The notes beneath the pieces were generated by a model. The model was given only the letters and a program-made list of their open reading frames with translations, was not told where the DNA came from and made no database searches. A stretch of 50,062 bases of DNA from Cytophagaceae bacterium. Its GTDB lineage: Bacteria > Bacteroidota > Bacteroidia > Cytophagales > Spirosomataceae. A program made the position numbers and the translations under genes. Below, one piece after another: positions 1 through 9,183 of the stretch; position 1 is the stretch's first letter, and every line of letters starts with the position of its first letter. The stretch spans positions 1 to 50,062 of the forward strand of contig JAIYBU010000070.1 in NCBI GenBank assembly GCA_027488335.1, given 5' to 3'.

Positions 1-84
1 GAAAGACAATAACAAAAATGCCACGTCGCACATCGCTGTCATATCCATGACAGGACCTTTTCGTTTTGGTTTTATTGCTGGCAT
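1..84 (-). CDS. exbD: ExbD/TolR-family biopolymer transport protein, N-terminal fragment
   Basis: Only the first 28 codons lie in the window; the gene runs off the left edge on the minus strand. The visible N-terminus is basic (MPAIKPKRKGPVMDMTAM) and then enters a hydrophobic stretch (CDVAFLLLSF). This matches the single N-terminal membrane helix of ExbD/TolR proteins, which carries the conserved Asp used for proton translocation; the Asp after Cys is visible. It lies directly downstream of exbB on the same strand, so the pair would form the proton-driven motor that energises TonB. That suits a window with three TonB-dependent receptors. The 100-base gap to exbB holds only a small AT-rich inverted repeat (ATTTAGA/TCTAAAT, 127-146). 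Confidence 0.8.
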   Translation of the reverse strand, partial: MPAIKPKRKGPVMDMTAMCDVAFLLLSF

Positions 85-187
85 AACTCCTTGATAATTT
101 AGATTTTATAAAATTAACGTTTACAAATTTAGATTATTGTCTAAATATACAATATATTTTTAAAAAATAATCTATTTATGTAAAAAA

Positions 188-1018
188 TTAGTTATGAGCA
201 GCAAAGTTTTGTTGGATGCTCATTCCGATTTCGTCAATTTTATAAGTCAATTCATCAATTTTAGATGTAAAGAAGTTATACATGATGATTGAGATTGCAG
301 AAGTACCAATTCCTAAGGCTGTGTTAATCAAGGCCTCAGAGATACCAGTTGCCAAAGCCGCTGCATCTGGGGCTCCACCACCAGCACCGAGTGCCGAGAA
401 CGCACGAATCATACCTAATACAGTTCCTAATAAGGCAATCAAAGTTGATACAGTTGCCAATGTAGAAAGGATTGTAAGGTTTTTCTCAAGCATAGGAAGT
501 TCTAATGAAGTAGCTTCTTCCACTTCTTTTTGTAGAGCAGCTAATTTTTGCTCTTTGTCCATTGAACCATCAGTTGATAACAAGCTGTATTTTCCAAGAG
601 CTGTTTTTACAACGTTACCTACTGAACCTTTTTGTTTGTCACATTCTTTAATTGCGTCTGTGATGTTGTTTGAATCTAATAACGAACGAACTTTACGAAC
701 GAAAGCATCAATGTTACCAGTACCAGTTGCTTTGTTGATTGTGAAGAAACGCTCAATTGAGAATACTAATACACAAAGGAAACAAGTCATCAAAATAGGT
801 ACAACAACACCACCACTGTGGATTAGACCAAAGAAATCACCTGGTTTTGGTTTGTGTTTTTCTGCATCAAGGAAGTGACTTGCATCACCTAAGATGTAAA
901 TGTAAGCGAGTACTGAAATAGCAATAAGAACTGGGATTGTGAATGCTGGATTTAATCCACCACCTGTTGACTGTTTTGCGGCTGGTTTAGCTGCTGGAGC
1001 TGCTGTCTTTTTTTCCAT
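188..1018 (-). CDS. exbB: MotA/TolQ/ExbB proton channel family protein
   Basis: This 276-residue inner-membrane protein is the ExbB-like stator of the TonB energy-transducing complex. It has an Ala/Lys/Pro-rich N-terminal leader (about residues 4-20), a first hydrophobic helix at about 26-44, a second at about 69-90, and the diagnostic paired helices at about 183-207 and 228-250. The third helix has the small-residue/Thr pattern (TLATVSTLIALLGTVLGM) of the MotA/TolQ/ExbB domain, and GISEALINTALGIG follows. The extra first helix and the Ala/Lys/Pro leader are common in Bacteroidota versions. It lies upstream of exbD on the same strand. The next 386 bases upstream have no gene, so exbB probably leads the operon. 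Confidence 0.92.
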   Translation of the reverse strand: MEKKTAAPAAKPAAKQSTGGGLNPAFTIPVLIAISVLAYIYILGDASHFLDAEKHKPKPGDFFGLIHSGGVVVPILMTCFLCVLVFSIERFFTINKATGTGNIDAFVRKVRSLLDSNNITDAIKECDKQKGSVGNVVKTALGKYSLLSTDGSMDKEQKLAALQKEVEEATSLELPMLEKNLTILSTLATVSTLIALLGTVLGMIRAFSALGAGGGAPDAAALATGISEALINTALGIGTSAISIIMYNFFTSKIDELTYKIDEIGMSIQQNFAAHN

Positions 1019-1404
1019 TAGATTAGAAAATTTTAGGGTTTTAAAAAGTTAAAAATGTTTTTGTGTTAAATAAAAGTTAAAAAAATTAAAAAACCGAGCT
1101 ATTTCAAAAGAAAATACTGCCAATCCAGTTAAAGTATTCTTTTTAATTTTTTGACAATTTTATAGAAAAACCGTGAAACAAAAAAGTTTAAATACAATTA
1201 ATTTTTAGGCAAAAAATGATTTATTGAACTTTTCCAAGATTTCTTTAGTATCAAATTGATACAATAGAAAGTCTTAACATTTTAGCTATCAAGTATTTAG
1301 CCGTATTTTTAATTATGTTCAATTATCTTTAGAACTAAAGTTTTCGTTAACATTATTTTTTGCACCAAATTGAAAGATTTAATCTTGCAAATACACTAAA
1401 AGCT
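1019..1404. other. Gene-free AT-rich stretch between M28 peptidase and exbB
   Basis: About 386 bases without a convincing ORF. It must contain the exbB promoter (reading leftwards) and the end of the M28 peptidase transcript. I see runs of A and T but no strong hairpin and no clean TTTG/TAnnTTTG promoter pair on the minus strand. Confidence 0.5.
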
Positions 1405-3009
1405 TTATTGCTTATTGCTATCTACCTTTATACGTTCTTCACGATTCACTAATTCCCAAGCTGTTTGAAAAACTAAGCGTGCAATTTGCTGGTATTTTGG
1501 AAAAAGAATTTTTTCAACATCATCGCCTGGACGGTGGTAGTCTTCGTGTACGCCTGTGAAATAAAAAATGACAGGAATTTTGTTTTTAGCAAAGTTATAG
1601 TGGTCTGAACGATAATAAAAACGGTTTGGGTCTTTAGGGTCATTAAATGTATAATCTAAGTCGTAATTGATATATTTTTTGTTTACATCTTCGCTAATTT
1701 GGTGTAATTCAGATGATAATTTATCTGAGCCAATCAAATAAACGTATTCTTCTTTGGGTGCATGTTGTTTATCTATACGACCAATCATATCTATGTTCAA
1801 ATCGCAGACTGTTTTTGCCAATGGAATAATGGGGTCTTTGTCAGTATAGTATTGCGAGCCGAGCAAACCTTTTTCTTCGCCCGTAACTGTCATAAATAAA
1901 ATACTACGGCGTGGACCATTTCCTGCAGCTTTTGCTTTGGCAAATGCTTCGGCAATTTCGAGTACGGCACAAGTTCCTGAGCCATCGTCGTCTGCTCCGT
2001 TGTGAATTTGTCCGTTCTGGATTCCTACGTGGTCGTAGTGAGCCGTTATCAATACAACTTCATCTTTTTTATCGGTTCCTTCCAAAAAACCTAAAATATT
2101 AGCTGTTTCTACAGGTACTTCTCCCCTCTCGGCTTTCACCGAAATCGTTGATGGTTTTATTTTACTTGCCGAACTTTCTTTCTTATGGCTTATTTCTCCA
2201 ATTATTTTGGTCAGTTTACTTGACTTTACATCAAGCATTTCAGCGGCCATTTCTTGTGAGACGAAAAATGTTGGGTTTGAGGTTGCTTTTTCAGCCGATG
2301 AAGAAGCATTAAAACTTAATTGATTAAATCTTGACAAAACAGCTTTACGCTCAGCAGCCAATGATGTAAATTTCTGTGCATCCGTAGCTGAAATGACAAA
2401 AAACATTTTTGCTCCGTGATTCAGTGCAATATTGATTTTCTTTTGAAGACCTGCTCTTTCAGCCCATTCTGATTTTTCATCTGCTTTTGTAAAAAGATAT
2501 TTCCCATCTTTATCTTTTGGCTCACCATCAAAGAAAACCACGGCTTTGCCTTCTACATTTATATCTTTATAATCATTGTATCCTCCTTGTTCAATTTCAA
2601 TTCCATAACCAACAAAAACCACCGACATTGATTGTTCTTCGGGGATACTCATTAGGCCATTCGGATAATAATCTTTGAAGAATTCTTTCTTTTTGTTACC
2701 TATCTTTATATAGGCATCTTTCCAGCCTTTTTGGTAAAGGTTGAATTTTTGAAAATAACCTTTACTACCATCTTTTTGTGGAGCAATTGCTTGCAACCCC
2801 AAACTGGCAAAATGCTTGGCGATGTAGTCGGCGGCTTTTCGCTGACCTTCTGAGCCTGTATCTCTACCTTCAAGGCTATCTGATGCAATATAAGTGAGGT
2901 GCTTTCGTAAATCTTGTGCAGAAATTGTGGAAGCAAATTCAGTTGATTTATTGTCTTGTGCAAACAGACTTGAAGAAAAAAGTAATGATAAAACCAGTGT
3001 TTTTTTCAT
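1405..3009 (-). CDS. Secreted M28-family metallopeptidase
   Basis: A 534-residue exported zinc aminopeptidase of family M28. A signal peptide is visible (MKKTLVLSLLFSSSLFAQ, cleavage after about residue 17). The middle part (about 120-290) fits a PA-type insert. All di-zinc site residues of M28 are visible: H324 and D326 in HYDHVG, the bridging D340 in NGADDDGSG, the catalytic E378/E379 in TGEEKGLLGS, D407 in LNIDMIGR and H470 in YRSDHYNF. It would release N-terminal amino acids from peptides in the periplasm or outside the cell. It is divergent from recQ (106 bases apart) and probably monocistronic. The substrate cannot be told from sequence. Confidence 0.9.
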   Translation of the reverse strand: MKKTLVLSLLFSSSLFAQDNKSTEFASTISAQDLRKHLTYIASDSLEGRDTGSEGQRKAADYIAKHFASLGLQAIAPQKDGSKGYFQKFNLYQKGWKDAYIKIGNKKKEFFKDYYPNGLMSIPEEQSMSVVFVGYGIEIEQGGYNDYKDINVEGKAVVFFDGEPKDKDGKYLFTKADEKSEWAERAGLQKKINIALNHGAKMFFVISATDAQKFTSLAAERKAVLSRFNQLSFNASSSAEKATSNPTFFVSQEMAAEMLDVKSSKLTKIIGEISHKKESSASKIKPSTISVKAERGEVPVETANILGFLEGTDKKDEVVLITAHYDHVGIQNGQIHNGADDDGSGTCAVLEIAEAFAKAKAAGNGPRRSILFMTVTGEEKGLLGSQYYTDKDPIIPLAKTVCDLNIDMIGRIDKQHAPKEEYVYLIGSDKLSSELHQISEDVNKKYINYDLDYTFNDPKDPNRFYYRSDHYNFAKNKIPVIFYFTGVHEDYHRPGDDVEKILFPKYQQIARLVFQTAWELVNREERIKVDSNKQ

Positions 3010-3084
3010 GTATAATGGGTTGGTTTGTTGAAAATAATTTCAGTAAAAATAAATGATTTTCAATTTAGATTCATCTTTTACTCA

Positions 3085-3092
3085 TAATTTTG
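3085..3092 (+). promoter_or_regulatory. Candidate -7 box for recQ
   Basis: TAATTTTG fits the Bacteroidota -7 consensus TAnnTTTG and lies 23 bases before the recQ start. The upstream element is poor (TTTA at 3064-3067), so this is a tentative call. Confidence 0.35.
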
Positions 3093-3115
3093 CTCAATTT
3101 ACTTTTTCTGACTAA

Positions 3116-5254
3116 ATGACTAAAGAGCAAGTTTTAAAAAAATACTTCGGTTACGATAAGTTTCGTCCGCTACAAGCTGAGATTATTGATACGATTCTGG
3201 CCAAACAAGATTGCATGGTACTGATGCCTACGGGAGGCGGAAAATCCATCTGTTTTCAGGTACCAGCTTTAGTTATGGAAGGTATCACGTTGGTCATTTC
3301 GCCCCTAATTGCCCTCATGCAAGACCAGGTTCAATCGCTGAAAGCCAATGGTGTACCTTCGGCTTTTTTAAACAGTTCTTTAAACTCAATAGAGCAGCGA
3401 ACCATTGAAGAAGAATGTAAAAAAGGAGAATTGAAACTTCTTTACATTTCGCCTGAAAAACTTTTTCATAACAATTATTTCAATTTCATTAAAACGCTAT
3501 CGGTCAATCAGATAGCGATTGATGAGTCGCACTGTGTTTCGACTTGGGGACATGATTTTAGACCAGAATATACCAAGCTAAATGTTTTGAAAGAAACTTT
3601 TCCGAATGTACCTGTGGTTGCATTAACCGCAACCGCTGACCGTGTAACAAGAAAAGATATCTTAACCCAATTAGGAGTGCCTGATGCAAAAGTTTTTATT
3701 TCTTCTTTCGACCGACCCAATCTTAGTCTAAATGTTTTGGGGGGAAGAAATAGGCTAAAAATAATGCAGGAGTTTATTAGCAAACGCCCCAATCAGTCGG
3801 GAATCGTGTATTGTTTGAGTAGAAAGAATACGGAAGATGTTGCAGAAGGTTTACGTAAAGTTGGCATTCGGGCAATGCACTACCATGCAGGCATAGATGC
3901 CCAAACTCGCTCGGAGGTACAAGAGGCTTTCATAAAAGATGAGATTCAGGTAATGGTGGCAACTATTGCCTTTGGAATGGGCATTGATAAATCGAATGTC
4001 AGATTTGTGATTCATTATAGTTTACCATCGAATGTAGAGAGTTATTATCAAGAAATTGGTCGGGCAGGACGAGATGGCATGAAATCGGAAACGCTACTTT
4101 TTTATAGTTTTGCTGATATTATGACTCGTAAAGACATGATTCAGAATTCAGAACTGCCCGATGAAATGAAAGAAGTTCAGTTTGCTAAACTCGACCGCAT
4201 GAAACAATATGCCGAGTCGGAGATTTGTAGGCGACGAATTCTATTGAGTTATTTTAATGAAGAAGCTCAAAGTGATTGTGGAAATTGTGATGTTTGTCAG
4301 AATCCTCCACAAAAATTTGACGCGACTATATTTGCACAAAAAGCCTTATCAGCCATTTCTCGCACCGAACAAAAAGCGGCAATGGGAATGGTGATTGATA
4401 TTTTGAGGGGTTCACAGAATAGAGCAATTTATGACCGAGGTTATCAAAACCTAAAGACTTTTGGCGTAGGAAAAGAACTAAAATATGAAGAATGGGCTGA
4501 CTATATTACGCAAATGCTCAATTCGGGAGTGCTTGATATTGCTTATGATGAGCGTCATGCGTTGAAACTCAATTCGGTTTCTTGGCAAGTATTGAAAGGT
4601 GAGAAAAAAGTGAATTTGGTAAGATTTGAGGCTTACGATATTAAGAAGGCACGCCAAGAGGAAGCTGCTCCGAAAGAAAAAACTAAGCGAGAAATTATTA
4701 AAGATGCTTTATTTGAAAAACTAAGAATTTTACGAAAAAAGATTGCCGACGAACAAAGTGTTCCACCTTTCGTAGTATTTTCTGATGCTACACTTTCAGA
4801 TATGGCACAGAAACGTCCAATCAATCGTTTTCAAATGATGGCGGTTTCGGGGGTTGGTGAACAAAAGTTTAGGCAATATGGCGATGAGTTCATTAATGAA
4901 ATTTTGGCATTTAATGGGCAAAATCCAGGTCTTGGGCGAGCAAAACAAGAAAAAGGTATGACTTTCTTAGAAACCTTTGAAATGTACAAAACTGGCCTTT
5001 CTATTGATGAAATGGCCGCTAAACGCTCCTTAAACCCTGTTACGATTATTAGTCATTTAGTAAAACTCAAGCACGATGGAGAAGACATCGACCTCAAACA
5101 GTATATAGCAACTTATGAATATAACCAAATTATTGCCGAAGCTATGAAGCTGAATGTTCAAAAAGGCGATGCACTCAAACCGCTTTTTGAAGCACTCGAG
5201 GGTGTATATGATTATGGAAAAATAAGGCTTGCTTTGGCAATTTGGGACAAGTAG
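3116..5254 (+). CDS. recQ: ATP-dependent DNA helicase RecQ
   Basis: A 712-residue 3'-5' superfamily 2 helicase used in recombination repair and replication-fork processing. The N-terminal half has the family motifs: Walker A (TGGGKS, 39-44), DESH motif II (136-139), TATA motif III (171-174) and motif VI QEIGRAGRDG (312-321). The RecQ-C-terminal zinc-binding cysteines are at 371, 388, 391 and 394. A winged-helix RQC part and an HRDC domain (about 525-600, SVPPFVVFSDATL) follow, then a C-terminal helix-turn-helix extension (about 620-712) found in Bacteroidota RecQ. The start is the first ATG, 23 bases after a TAATTTTG box. The gene converges on an ABC transporter and shares a terminator hairpin with it. 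Confidence 0.96.
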   Translation: MTKEQVLKKYFGYDKFRPLQAEIIDTILAKQDCMVLMPTGGGKSICFQVPALVMEGITLVISPLIALMQDQVQSLKANGVPSAFLNSSLNSIEQRTIEEECKKGELKLLYISPEKLFHNNYFNFIKTLSVNQIAIDESHCVSTWGHDFRPEYTKLNVLKETFPNVPVVALTATADRVTRKDILTQLGVPDAKVFISSFDRPNLSLNVLGGRNRLKIMQEFISKRPNQSGIVYCLSRKNTEDVAEGLRKVGIRAMHYHAGIDAQTRSEVQEAFIKDEIQVMVATIAFGMGIDKSNVRFVIHYSLPSNVESYYQEIGRAGRDGMKSETLLFYSFADIMTRKDMIQNSELPDEMKEVQFAKLDRMKQYAESEICRRRILLSYFNEEAQSDCGNCDVCQNPPQKFDATIFAQKALSAISRTEQKAAMGMVIDILRGSQNRAIYDRGYQNLKTFGVGKELKYEEWADYITQMLNSGVLDIAYDERHALKLNSVSWQVLKGEKKVNLVRFEAYDIKKARQEEAAPKEKTKREIIKDALFEKLRILRKKIADEQSVPPFVVFSDATLSDMAQKRPINRFQMMAVSGVGEQKFRQYGDEFINEILAFNGQNPGLGRAKQEKGMTFLETFEMYKTGLSIDEMAAKRSLNPVTIISHLVKLKHDGEDIDLKQYIATYEYNQIIAEAMKLNVQKGDALKPLFEALEGVYDYGKIRLALAIWDK

Positions 5255-5278
5255 CACAATGTAAAATTGTGCTACTTG
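5248..5278. terminator. Shared hairpin between convergent recQ and ABC transporter genes
   Basis: A perfect 13-bp inverted repeat (arms 5248-5260 and 5266-5278, loop GTAAA). Both stop codons lie inside the arms: recQ TAG at 5252-5254, and the ABC gene's stop in the opposite arm at 5272-5274. Being symmetric, it can act in both directions, although there is no long T-tract. Confidence 0.7.
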
Positions 5279-7104
5279 TAGCCTTCTGCTTGTAAGTAGA
5301 ACAACTCGGCGTATCGACCATTTTTAGCGAGCAATTCTTCGTGTGTTCCAATTTCGAGCAGATTTCCTTTATCAAGCACCAAAATTCTGTCGGCCATTCT
5401 TACCGTAGAAAACCTATGCGAAATTAGAATAGCAGTTTTACCTTTCGTAAGTTCAGCAAAACGCCTGAAAACTTCGTATTCGGCACGGGCATCAAGGGCA
5501 GCTGTTGGTTCATCTAAAATCAGTACTTCGGCTTCACGCAAATAGGCTCTTGCTAACGCTACTTTTTGCCATTCTCCGCCCGAAAGTTCGATTCCTTTGG
5601 CAAATCTTCGTCCCAACTGTTGCTCATATTTGAGTGGTAGTTTTTCAATAACGGTGTCTGCCAAACTTTGGTGAGCGGCTCTTTCGAGTTCGGTTAGTTC
5701 TTCACGAGCGGCAATATCACCGACTGCAATATTATCGCCTGCGGTAAAATTAAACTTCTGAAAATCTTGGAAAATTACGCCAATATGTTCACGTAATTCT
5801 ATCAAATTATACTCTTTTATATCAATGCCATCGAGCAAGATTCGACCTTCATCGGGGTCGTATAATCTTGCGAACAGTTTGACCAACGTTGTTTTCCCCG
5901 AACCGTTTTCGCCAACCAATGCCAGTTTCTCGCCAACTTTTAGAGTAAAATTTAGATTTCGGTTTGCCCATTTGTCCGAATTTGGATATTTAAACCCAAC
6001 ATTTTCAAAGCTGAAACCTTCTTTTATTGGATTTGGGAAAGGTATGGGTTGGGCTGGCGAGACAATTTGTGGTTCGATTTGATAAAATTCAAACAAATCA
6101 TTGAGGTATAATGCTCCCTGCGAAATACTTGTAAATCGTCCAAGAATACCTTCCAACAATGATTTTAACTGACGAAATGAACCCGCCAAGAATGTCAAGC
6201 TACCAATCGTAACAATTCCTTTCATAGTTTCAAGAATGATTAATGTATAAGCTCCAAAATAGCCCAAAGTGCCGATTGCAACTAATAAACTTCCCCACGA
6301 AGCTTTTTCTATGGCCAGTTTTTTATTTTCCTTGAAATATCGTTCAGATAAATTGCTAAATCTGTCAATGATAAAATCTGAAAGACCGAAAAGTTTTACT
6401 TCTTTGGCGGTTTCATCGCTCGCACCAATAAACCGATAATAATCTAATTCTCGGCGTTGAGGAGTCCAGCCTCGTTGCAACGAATAACTTTTGGCATTAA
6501 AATGCCATTCGCCAATAAATGACGGAATGACCGACACCAAAAGCAAAACTATCAACCACGGATTAAAAGTAATGAGTCCGACCAGCAAAAAGCCCATCGT
6601 GATGGCATCTTGCCCTTGTGCCAAAATCTGCGAAAGAAGAGCGGTTCGACCGTTGGTCTGCTGTCTGGCACGTTCGAGTTTATCATAAAAAGTAGCATTT
6701 TCAAACTGAGATAAATCGAGCGAAACAGCATGCTTCATTAATTTTATCGAAGTTTGGTTGGCAAATAAATCCCCTAAAAGACTATCAGTTAAGGCAATAG
6801 CACGAGAAAGTAAATCGCTGACAATCATCAGACCAAACTCAGCGGCTATTAATACGTATATATGATTGAGGTTTTCTAATTTGCTGGCACTTAGCACCAA
6901 AACCTCATCAATGATGAGTTTGCCAATGTATAAAATCGAAATTGGAATAGCCGAACGAAGAAGGCGTAAAACTGTATTACTGATAGTCAAAGTCGGTGAA
7001 GTCAAATAGACTTCTCGCAAAAAAGCTGGCAAATTACCCAATGCTTTTAGACGTTCTTTGATATTGGGTTTTGTTTCTGTGGGGTCAATAAAAGGTCGAG
7101 CCAT
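5272..7104 (-). CDS. ABC transporter, fused permease and ATPase (exporter type)
   Basis: A 610-residue half-transporter with an N-terminal six-helix membrane domain (about 45-320) and a C-terminal nucleotide-binding domain. ATPase motifs are complete: Walker A GENGSGKTT (398-406), Q-loop near FQD (445-447), signature LSGGE (507-511), Walker B VLILDE (527-532) and H-loop SHR. It would work as a homodimer that exports a lipid, peptide or drug across the inner membrane; the substrate is not evident. The membrane domain is less conserved than the ATPase, as is usual for MsbA/LmrA-like proteins. It is transcribed away from the ECF sigma gene, and nothing links it functionally to the carboxylate locus. 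Confidence 0.9.
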   Translation of the reverse strand: MARPFIDPTETKPNIKERLKALGNLPAFLREVYLTSPTLTISNTVLRLLRSAIPISILYIGKLIIDEVLVLSASKLENLNHIYVLIAAEFGLMIVSDLLSRAIALTDSLLGDLFANQTSIKLMKHAVSLDLSQFENATFYDKLERARQQTNGRTALLSQILAQGQDAITMGFLLVGLITFNPWLIVLLLVSVIPSFIGEWHFNAKSYSLQRGWTPQRRELDYYRFIGASDETAKEVKLFGLSDFIIDRFSNLSERYFKENKKLAIEKASWGSLLVAIGTLGYFGAYTLIILETMKGIVTIGSLTFLAGSFRQLKSLLEGILGRFTSISQGALYLNDLFEFYQIEPQIVSPAQPIPFPNPIKEGFSFENVGFKYPNSDKWANRNLNFTLKVGEKLALVGENGSGKTTLVKLFARLYDPDEGRILLDGIDIKEYNLIELREHIGVIFQDFQKFNFTAGDNIAVGDIAAREELTELERAAHQSLADTVIEKLPLKYEQQLGRRFAKGIELSGGEWQKVALARAYLREAEVLILDEPTAALDARAEYEVFRRFAELTKGKTAILISHRFSTVRMADRILVLDKGNLLEIGTHEELLAKNGRYAELFYLQAEGYK

Positions 7105-7179
7105 TCGATAATACTTCAGTTTTATACATTATTTTAACTTTAGAAAAGCATTTTGGGTTCAGTTTTACTAATTTGGGCA

Positions 7180-7209
7180 TTTGAGAAAACCAAAAAATGT
7201 ATATATTTG
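7180..7209 (+). promoter_or_regulatory. Primary-sigma-type promoter of ECF sigma gene 1
   Basis: TTTG at 7180-7183 and TATATTTG at 7202-7209 with an 18-base spacer match the Bacteroidota -33/-7 consensus. The -7 box lies inside the longest possible reading frame of the sigma gene (ATG 7197), so that start would be untranscribed. This favours ATG 7227. Confidence 0.65.
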
Positions 7210-7226
7210 CTTTCACAACTTATACT

Positions 7227-7796
7227 ATGACCTTATCGAACCTCACCGATGAACTCCTAATTAAACTCCTGCGAGATAATAGGCAAGAGGAGAAAGCATT
7301 TGCTGAAATTTATGAGAGATATTGGCAAAAACTAACATCTTTAGCTATTTTCAAGACAAATTCAAAAGAAGTAGCAGCCGAAATTGTTCAGGAAATATTC
7401 ATAAAACTTTGGGAAAAACGCCATTCAACTATCATTACTCATCTCGAAAGTTATCTTTTTACTGCCTTAAAATATCAGATAATCAGTCATTTACGTACTG
7501 TAATTAGCAATAGAAACATTACGGATATTTATGCCGAACCACAGGTTACTTCGCAAGAAAACCTCACAGCCGAAGCACTAAAACTTGCCATTGAAAATGC
7601 CATTGCCGAACTGCCAACAAAAACACAAAAGGTGTTTAGAATGAGTAGATTTGATGAAAAATCTTACAAAGAAATTTCATCAGAACTCGATATTTCTGAA
7701 AAATCGGTTGAATATCATATTACTCAAACATTAAAAATTTTGCGTAAACAATTGAAAGATTTCTTGGTTTTGATATTTATTTTTAAGTATTTGTAG
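7227..7796 (+). CDS. ECF RNA polymerase sigma factor (FecI-like), module 1
   Basis: An ECF sigma-70 factor of 189 residues. Region 2 is at about 15-85 (AFAEIYERYWQKLTSLAIF, EIVQEIFIKLWEKR) and region 4, with a helix-turn-helix, at about 120-175 (YKEISSELDISEKSVEYHI). It belongs to the Bacteroidota FecI-type group that is held inactive by a FecR anti-sigma protein, and the next gene is that FecR. I chose ATG 7227 over ATG 7197 because a promoter -7 box covers 7202-7209. It should direct transcription of fecR and the TonB receptor downstream when ligand is sensed. A paralogous sigma gene begins at 17345. Confidence 0.92.
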   Translation: MTLSNLTDELLIKLLRDNRQEEKAFAEIYERYWQKLTSLAIFKTNSKEVAAEIVQEIFIKLWEKRHSTIITHLESYLFTALKYQIISHLRTVISNRNITDIYAEPQVTSQENLTAEALKLAIENAIAELPTKTQKVFRMSRFDEKSYKEISSELDISEKSVEYHITQTLKILRKQLKDFLVLIFIFKYL

Positions 7797-7821
7797 CCCT
7801 CAATATCAGTATTCTACTTCA

Positions 7822-7957
7822 TTGTCAGTATGTACACTGACAAATAATCACAAAGAATTTTCCAAGAATAAATAAGTATTTCTGCCTAATTAACTGTACT
7901 TTTCAAAGAATATTTATTTTCATTTAGGGATACCCTCCAGTTTTTCGACTTTGTATC
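7822..7957 (+). promoter_or_regulatory. Hairpin and candidate ECF-type promoter before fecR 1
   Basis: The 178-base gap between sigma 1 and fecR 1 holds an 8-bp hairpin (TTGTCAGT/ACTGACAA, 7822-7843). It also holds a GGG-containing segment, TTTAGGGATACCCTCC (7923-7938), followed by TTGTATC at 7951-7957, just before the fecR start. Module 2 has a comparable hairpin and a TATAGGGG segment at the same place. I infer an autoregulated ECF promoter; the consensus is not certain. Confidence 0.35.
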
Positions 7958-7974
7958 AAATTTTAAAAAATTAA

Positions 7975-8964
7975 ATGAGCAAACAAGGTTTCGATTCACT
8001 TTTAGATAAATACTTAGCAGGTAAATGTTCTGCCGAAGAAAAATTGATGGTTGAGCAATGGTACGAATTAGTAGGCAACGACTCGCAACTACCAAAGAGC
8101 GAAAATGAGTGGTATTCGTTGAGAGGAAAAATGTGGCAAGCTATTCAAGAACAAAATCAAGATGAAATAATCGTTATTCCATTTTGGAAAACACAGCTTT
8201 TCAGAATCGGCGTGGCAGCTTGTTTAGTATTGGGCTTTGGAATGTATTATTATTTTCCACAAAAAACTGATAACCAATTAATTACTATAACAACCAACTC
8301 ATCTATTACTCAAGAGAATTTATCTTCAAAAATTTTTCAAATTAGCCTCGAAGATGGTAGTTTAGTACAGCTTTCACCAAAAGCAAAAATAAATTATCCG
8401 AAACATTTTTTAAGCAATAAAAGAGAAGTTACGCTCGAAGGTGACGCTTTTTTTGATATTTCAAAAAACCCAGAACGCCCATTTCTTATAACAACTGGTA
8501 ATACGATTACGAAGGTTTTAGGCACAAGCTTTTTTATTCGTTCTTCTAAAAAATCAAAAATTGAAGTAGAAGTAAAAACTGGCCGAGTGGCCGTTTATGA
8601 GAAAAATGCTAAAAACAAAAAAGACAATGGGGTATTACTGACGCCCAACCTGAAAGTTACTTTTTTTGAAGATAACAAGCTTTTTGTAACAGGTTTGGTT
8701 GAAAAACCAATCATTCAAGAAAGAGCAGTTGAATCCCGAAAAGTTAGTTTTAAATTTGATGAATCGCCCCTTTCAGAGGTTTTGGAACAACTCGAAATTG
8801 CCTACGGCATTGAGATTACGACCGACAACGAAAAACTCAATCATTCACTCTTGACAGCCGATATTTCAGACCAAGACCTTTACACAAAATTAAATATTAT
8901 TTGTACCGCTATCAATGCTCATTATGAAGTAAAAGGTACAACAATATTAATTACTCAGCCCTAA
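7975..8964 (+). CDS. FecR-family anti-sigma factor, module 1
   Basis: A 329-residue signal-transducing anti-sigma protein. A cytoplasmic N-terminal part (1-72, with a conserved EQWY segment) precedes one membrane helix (about 76-93). The periplasmic FecR domain (about 125-220) includes LEDGSLVQLSPKAKINY and KVLGTSFFIR. A C-terminal DUF4974 domain (about 262-328) follows, with a fold related to the STN domain. It would read the state of the STN domain of the receptor encoded next and release the ECF sigma factor encoded before it. It is clearly paralogous to the FecR at 18030; both share TPNLKVTFF and FVTGLVEKP segments. Confidence 0.92.
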   Translation: MSKQGFDSLLDKYLAGKCSAEEKLMVEQWYELVGNDSQLPKSENEWYSLRGKMWQAIQEQNQDEIIVIPFWKTQLFRIGVAACLVLGFGMYYYFPQKTDNQLITITTNSSITQENLSSKIFQISLEDGSLVQLSPKAKINYPKHFLSNKREVTLEGDAFFDISKNPERPFLITTGNTITKVLGTSFFIRSSKKSKIEVEVKTGRVAVYEKNAKNKKDNGVLLTPNLKVTFFEDNKLFVTGLVEKPIIQERAVESRKVSFKFDESPLSEVLEQLEIAYGIEITTDNEKLNHSLLTADISDQDLYTKLNIICTAINAHYEVKGTTILITQP

Positions 8965-9056
8965 TTATGGTTGAAACACAATACTAATCCATTATTTAAC
9001 AACCAAAACAACAACCTATGATAAGAAAGGCATCCTAAACTTACTTTCACAAAAAA

Positions 9057-9085
9057 GGCCGACAATGGTACCAGCATTATCGGCC
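9057..9085 (+). repeat. Stem-loop in the fecR-receptor gap, module 1
   Basis: Arms GGCCGACAATG (9057-9067) and CATTATCGGCC (9075-9085) pair with one mismatch around a 7-base loop. An A6 run comes just before and there is no T-tract after. Module 2 has a related stem-loop at the same place (19091-19117). It may be a leader or processing structure for the receptor mRNA. Confidence 0.6.
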
Positions 9086-9114
9086 AAACAATTAGCCCAT
9101 ATTTTGCAAAATTT

Positions 9115-9135
9115 CAATCACTCGAAAAGTGATTG
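9115..9135 (+). repeat. Small perfect hairpin upstream of receptor 1
   Basis: CAATCACT (9115-9122) and AGTGATTG (9128-9135) form a perfect 8-bp stem with a 5-base loop, 48 bases before the chosen receptor start. It overlaps the alternative upstream ATG (9133), another reason not to use that start. Confidence 0.45.
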
Positions 9136-9183
9136 CTGGGCTTTATTTTGCTAAACCTCAATTCAACAAAACATTTCAAATTT

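Noticed and set aside
282..878. 198-codon open frame on the plus strand opposite exbB
   Set aside because: It lies wholly antisense to a well-supported exbB, has no recognisable domain and its composition mirrors the opposite strand.
7197..7226. Longer N-terminus for sigma factor 1
   Set aside because: A promoter -7 box (TATATTTG, 7202-7209) lies in these codons, so they are probably upstream of the transcript start.
9133..9183. Longer N-terminus for receptor 1
   Set aside because: The upstream ATG sits in a perfect hairpin, and the paralogue aligns from ATG 9184.
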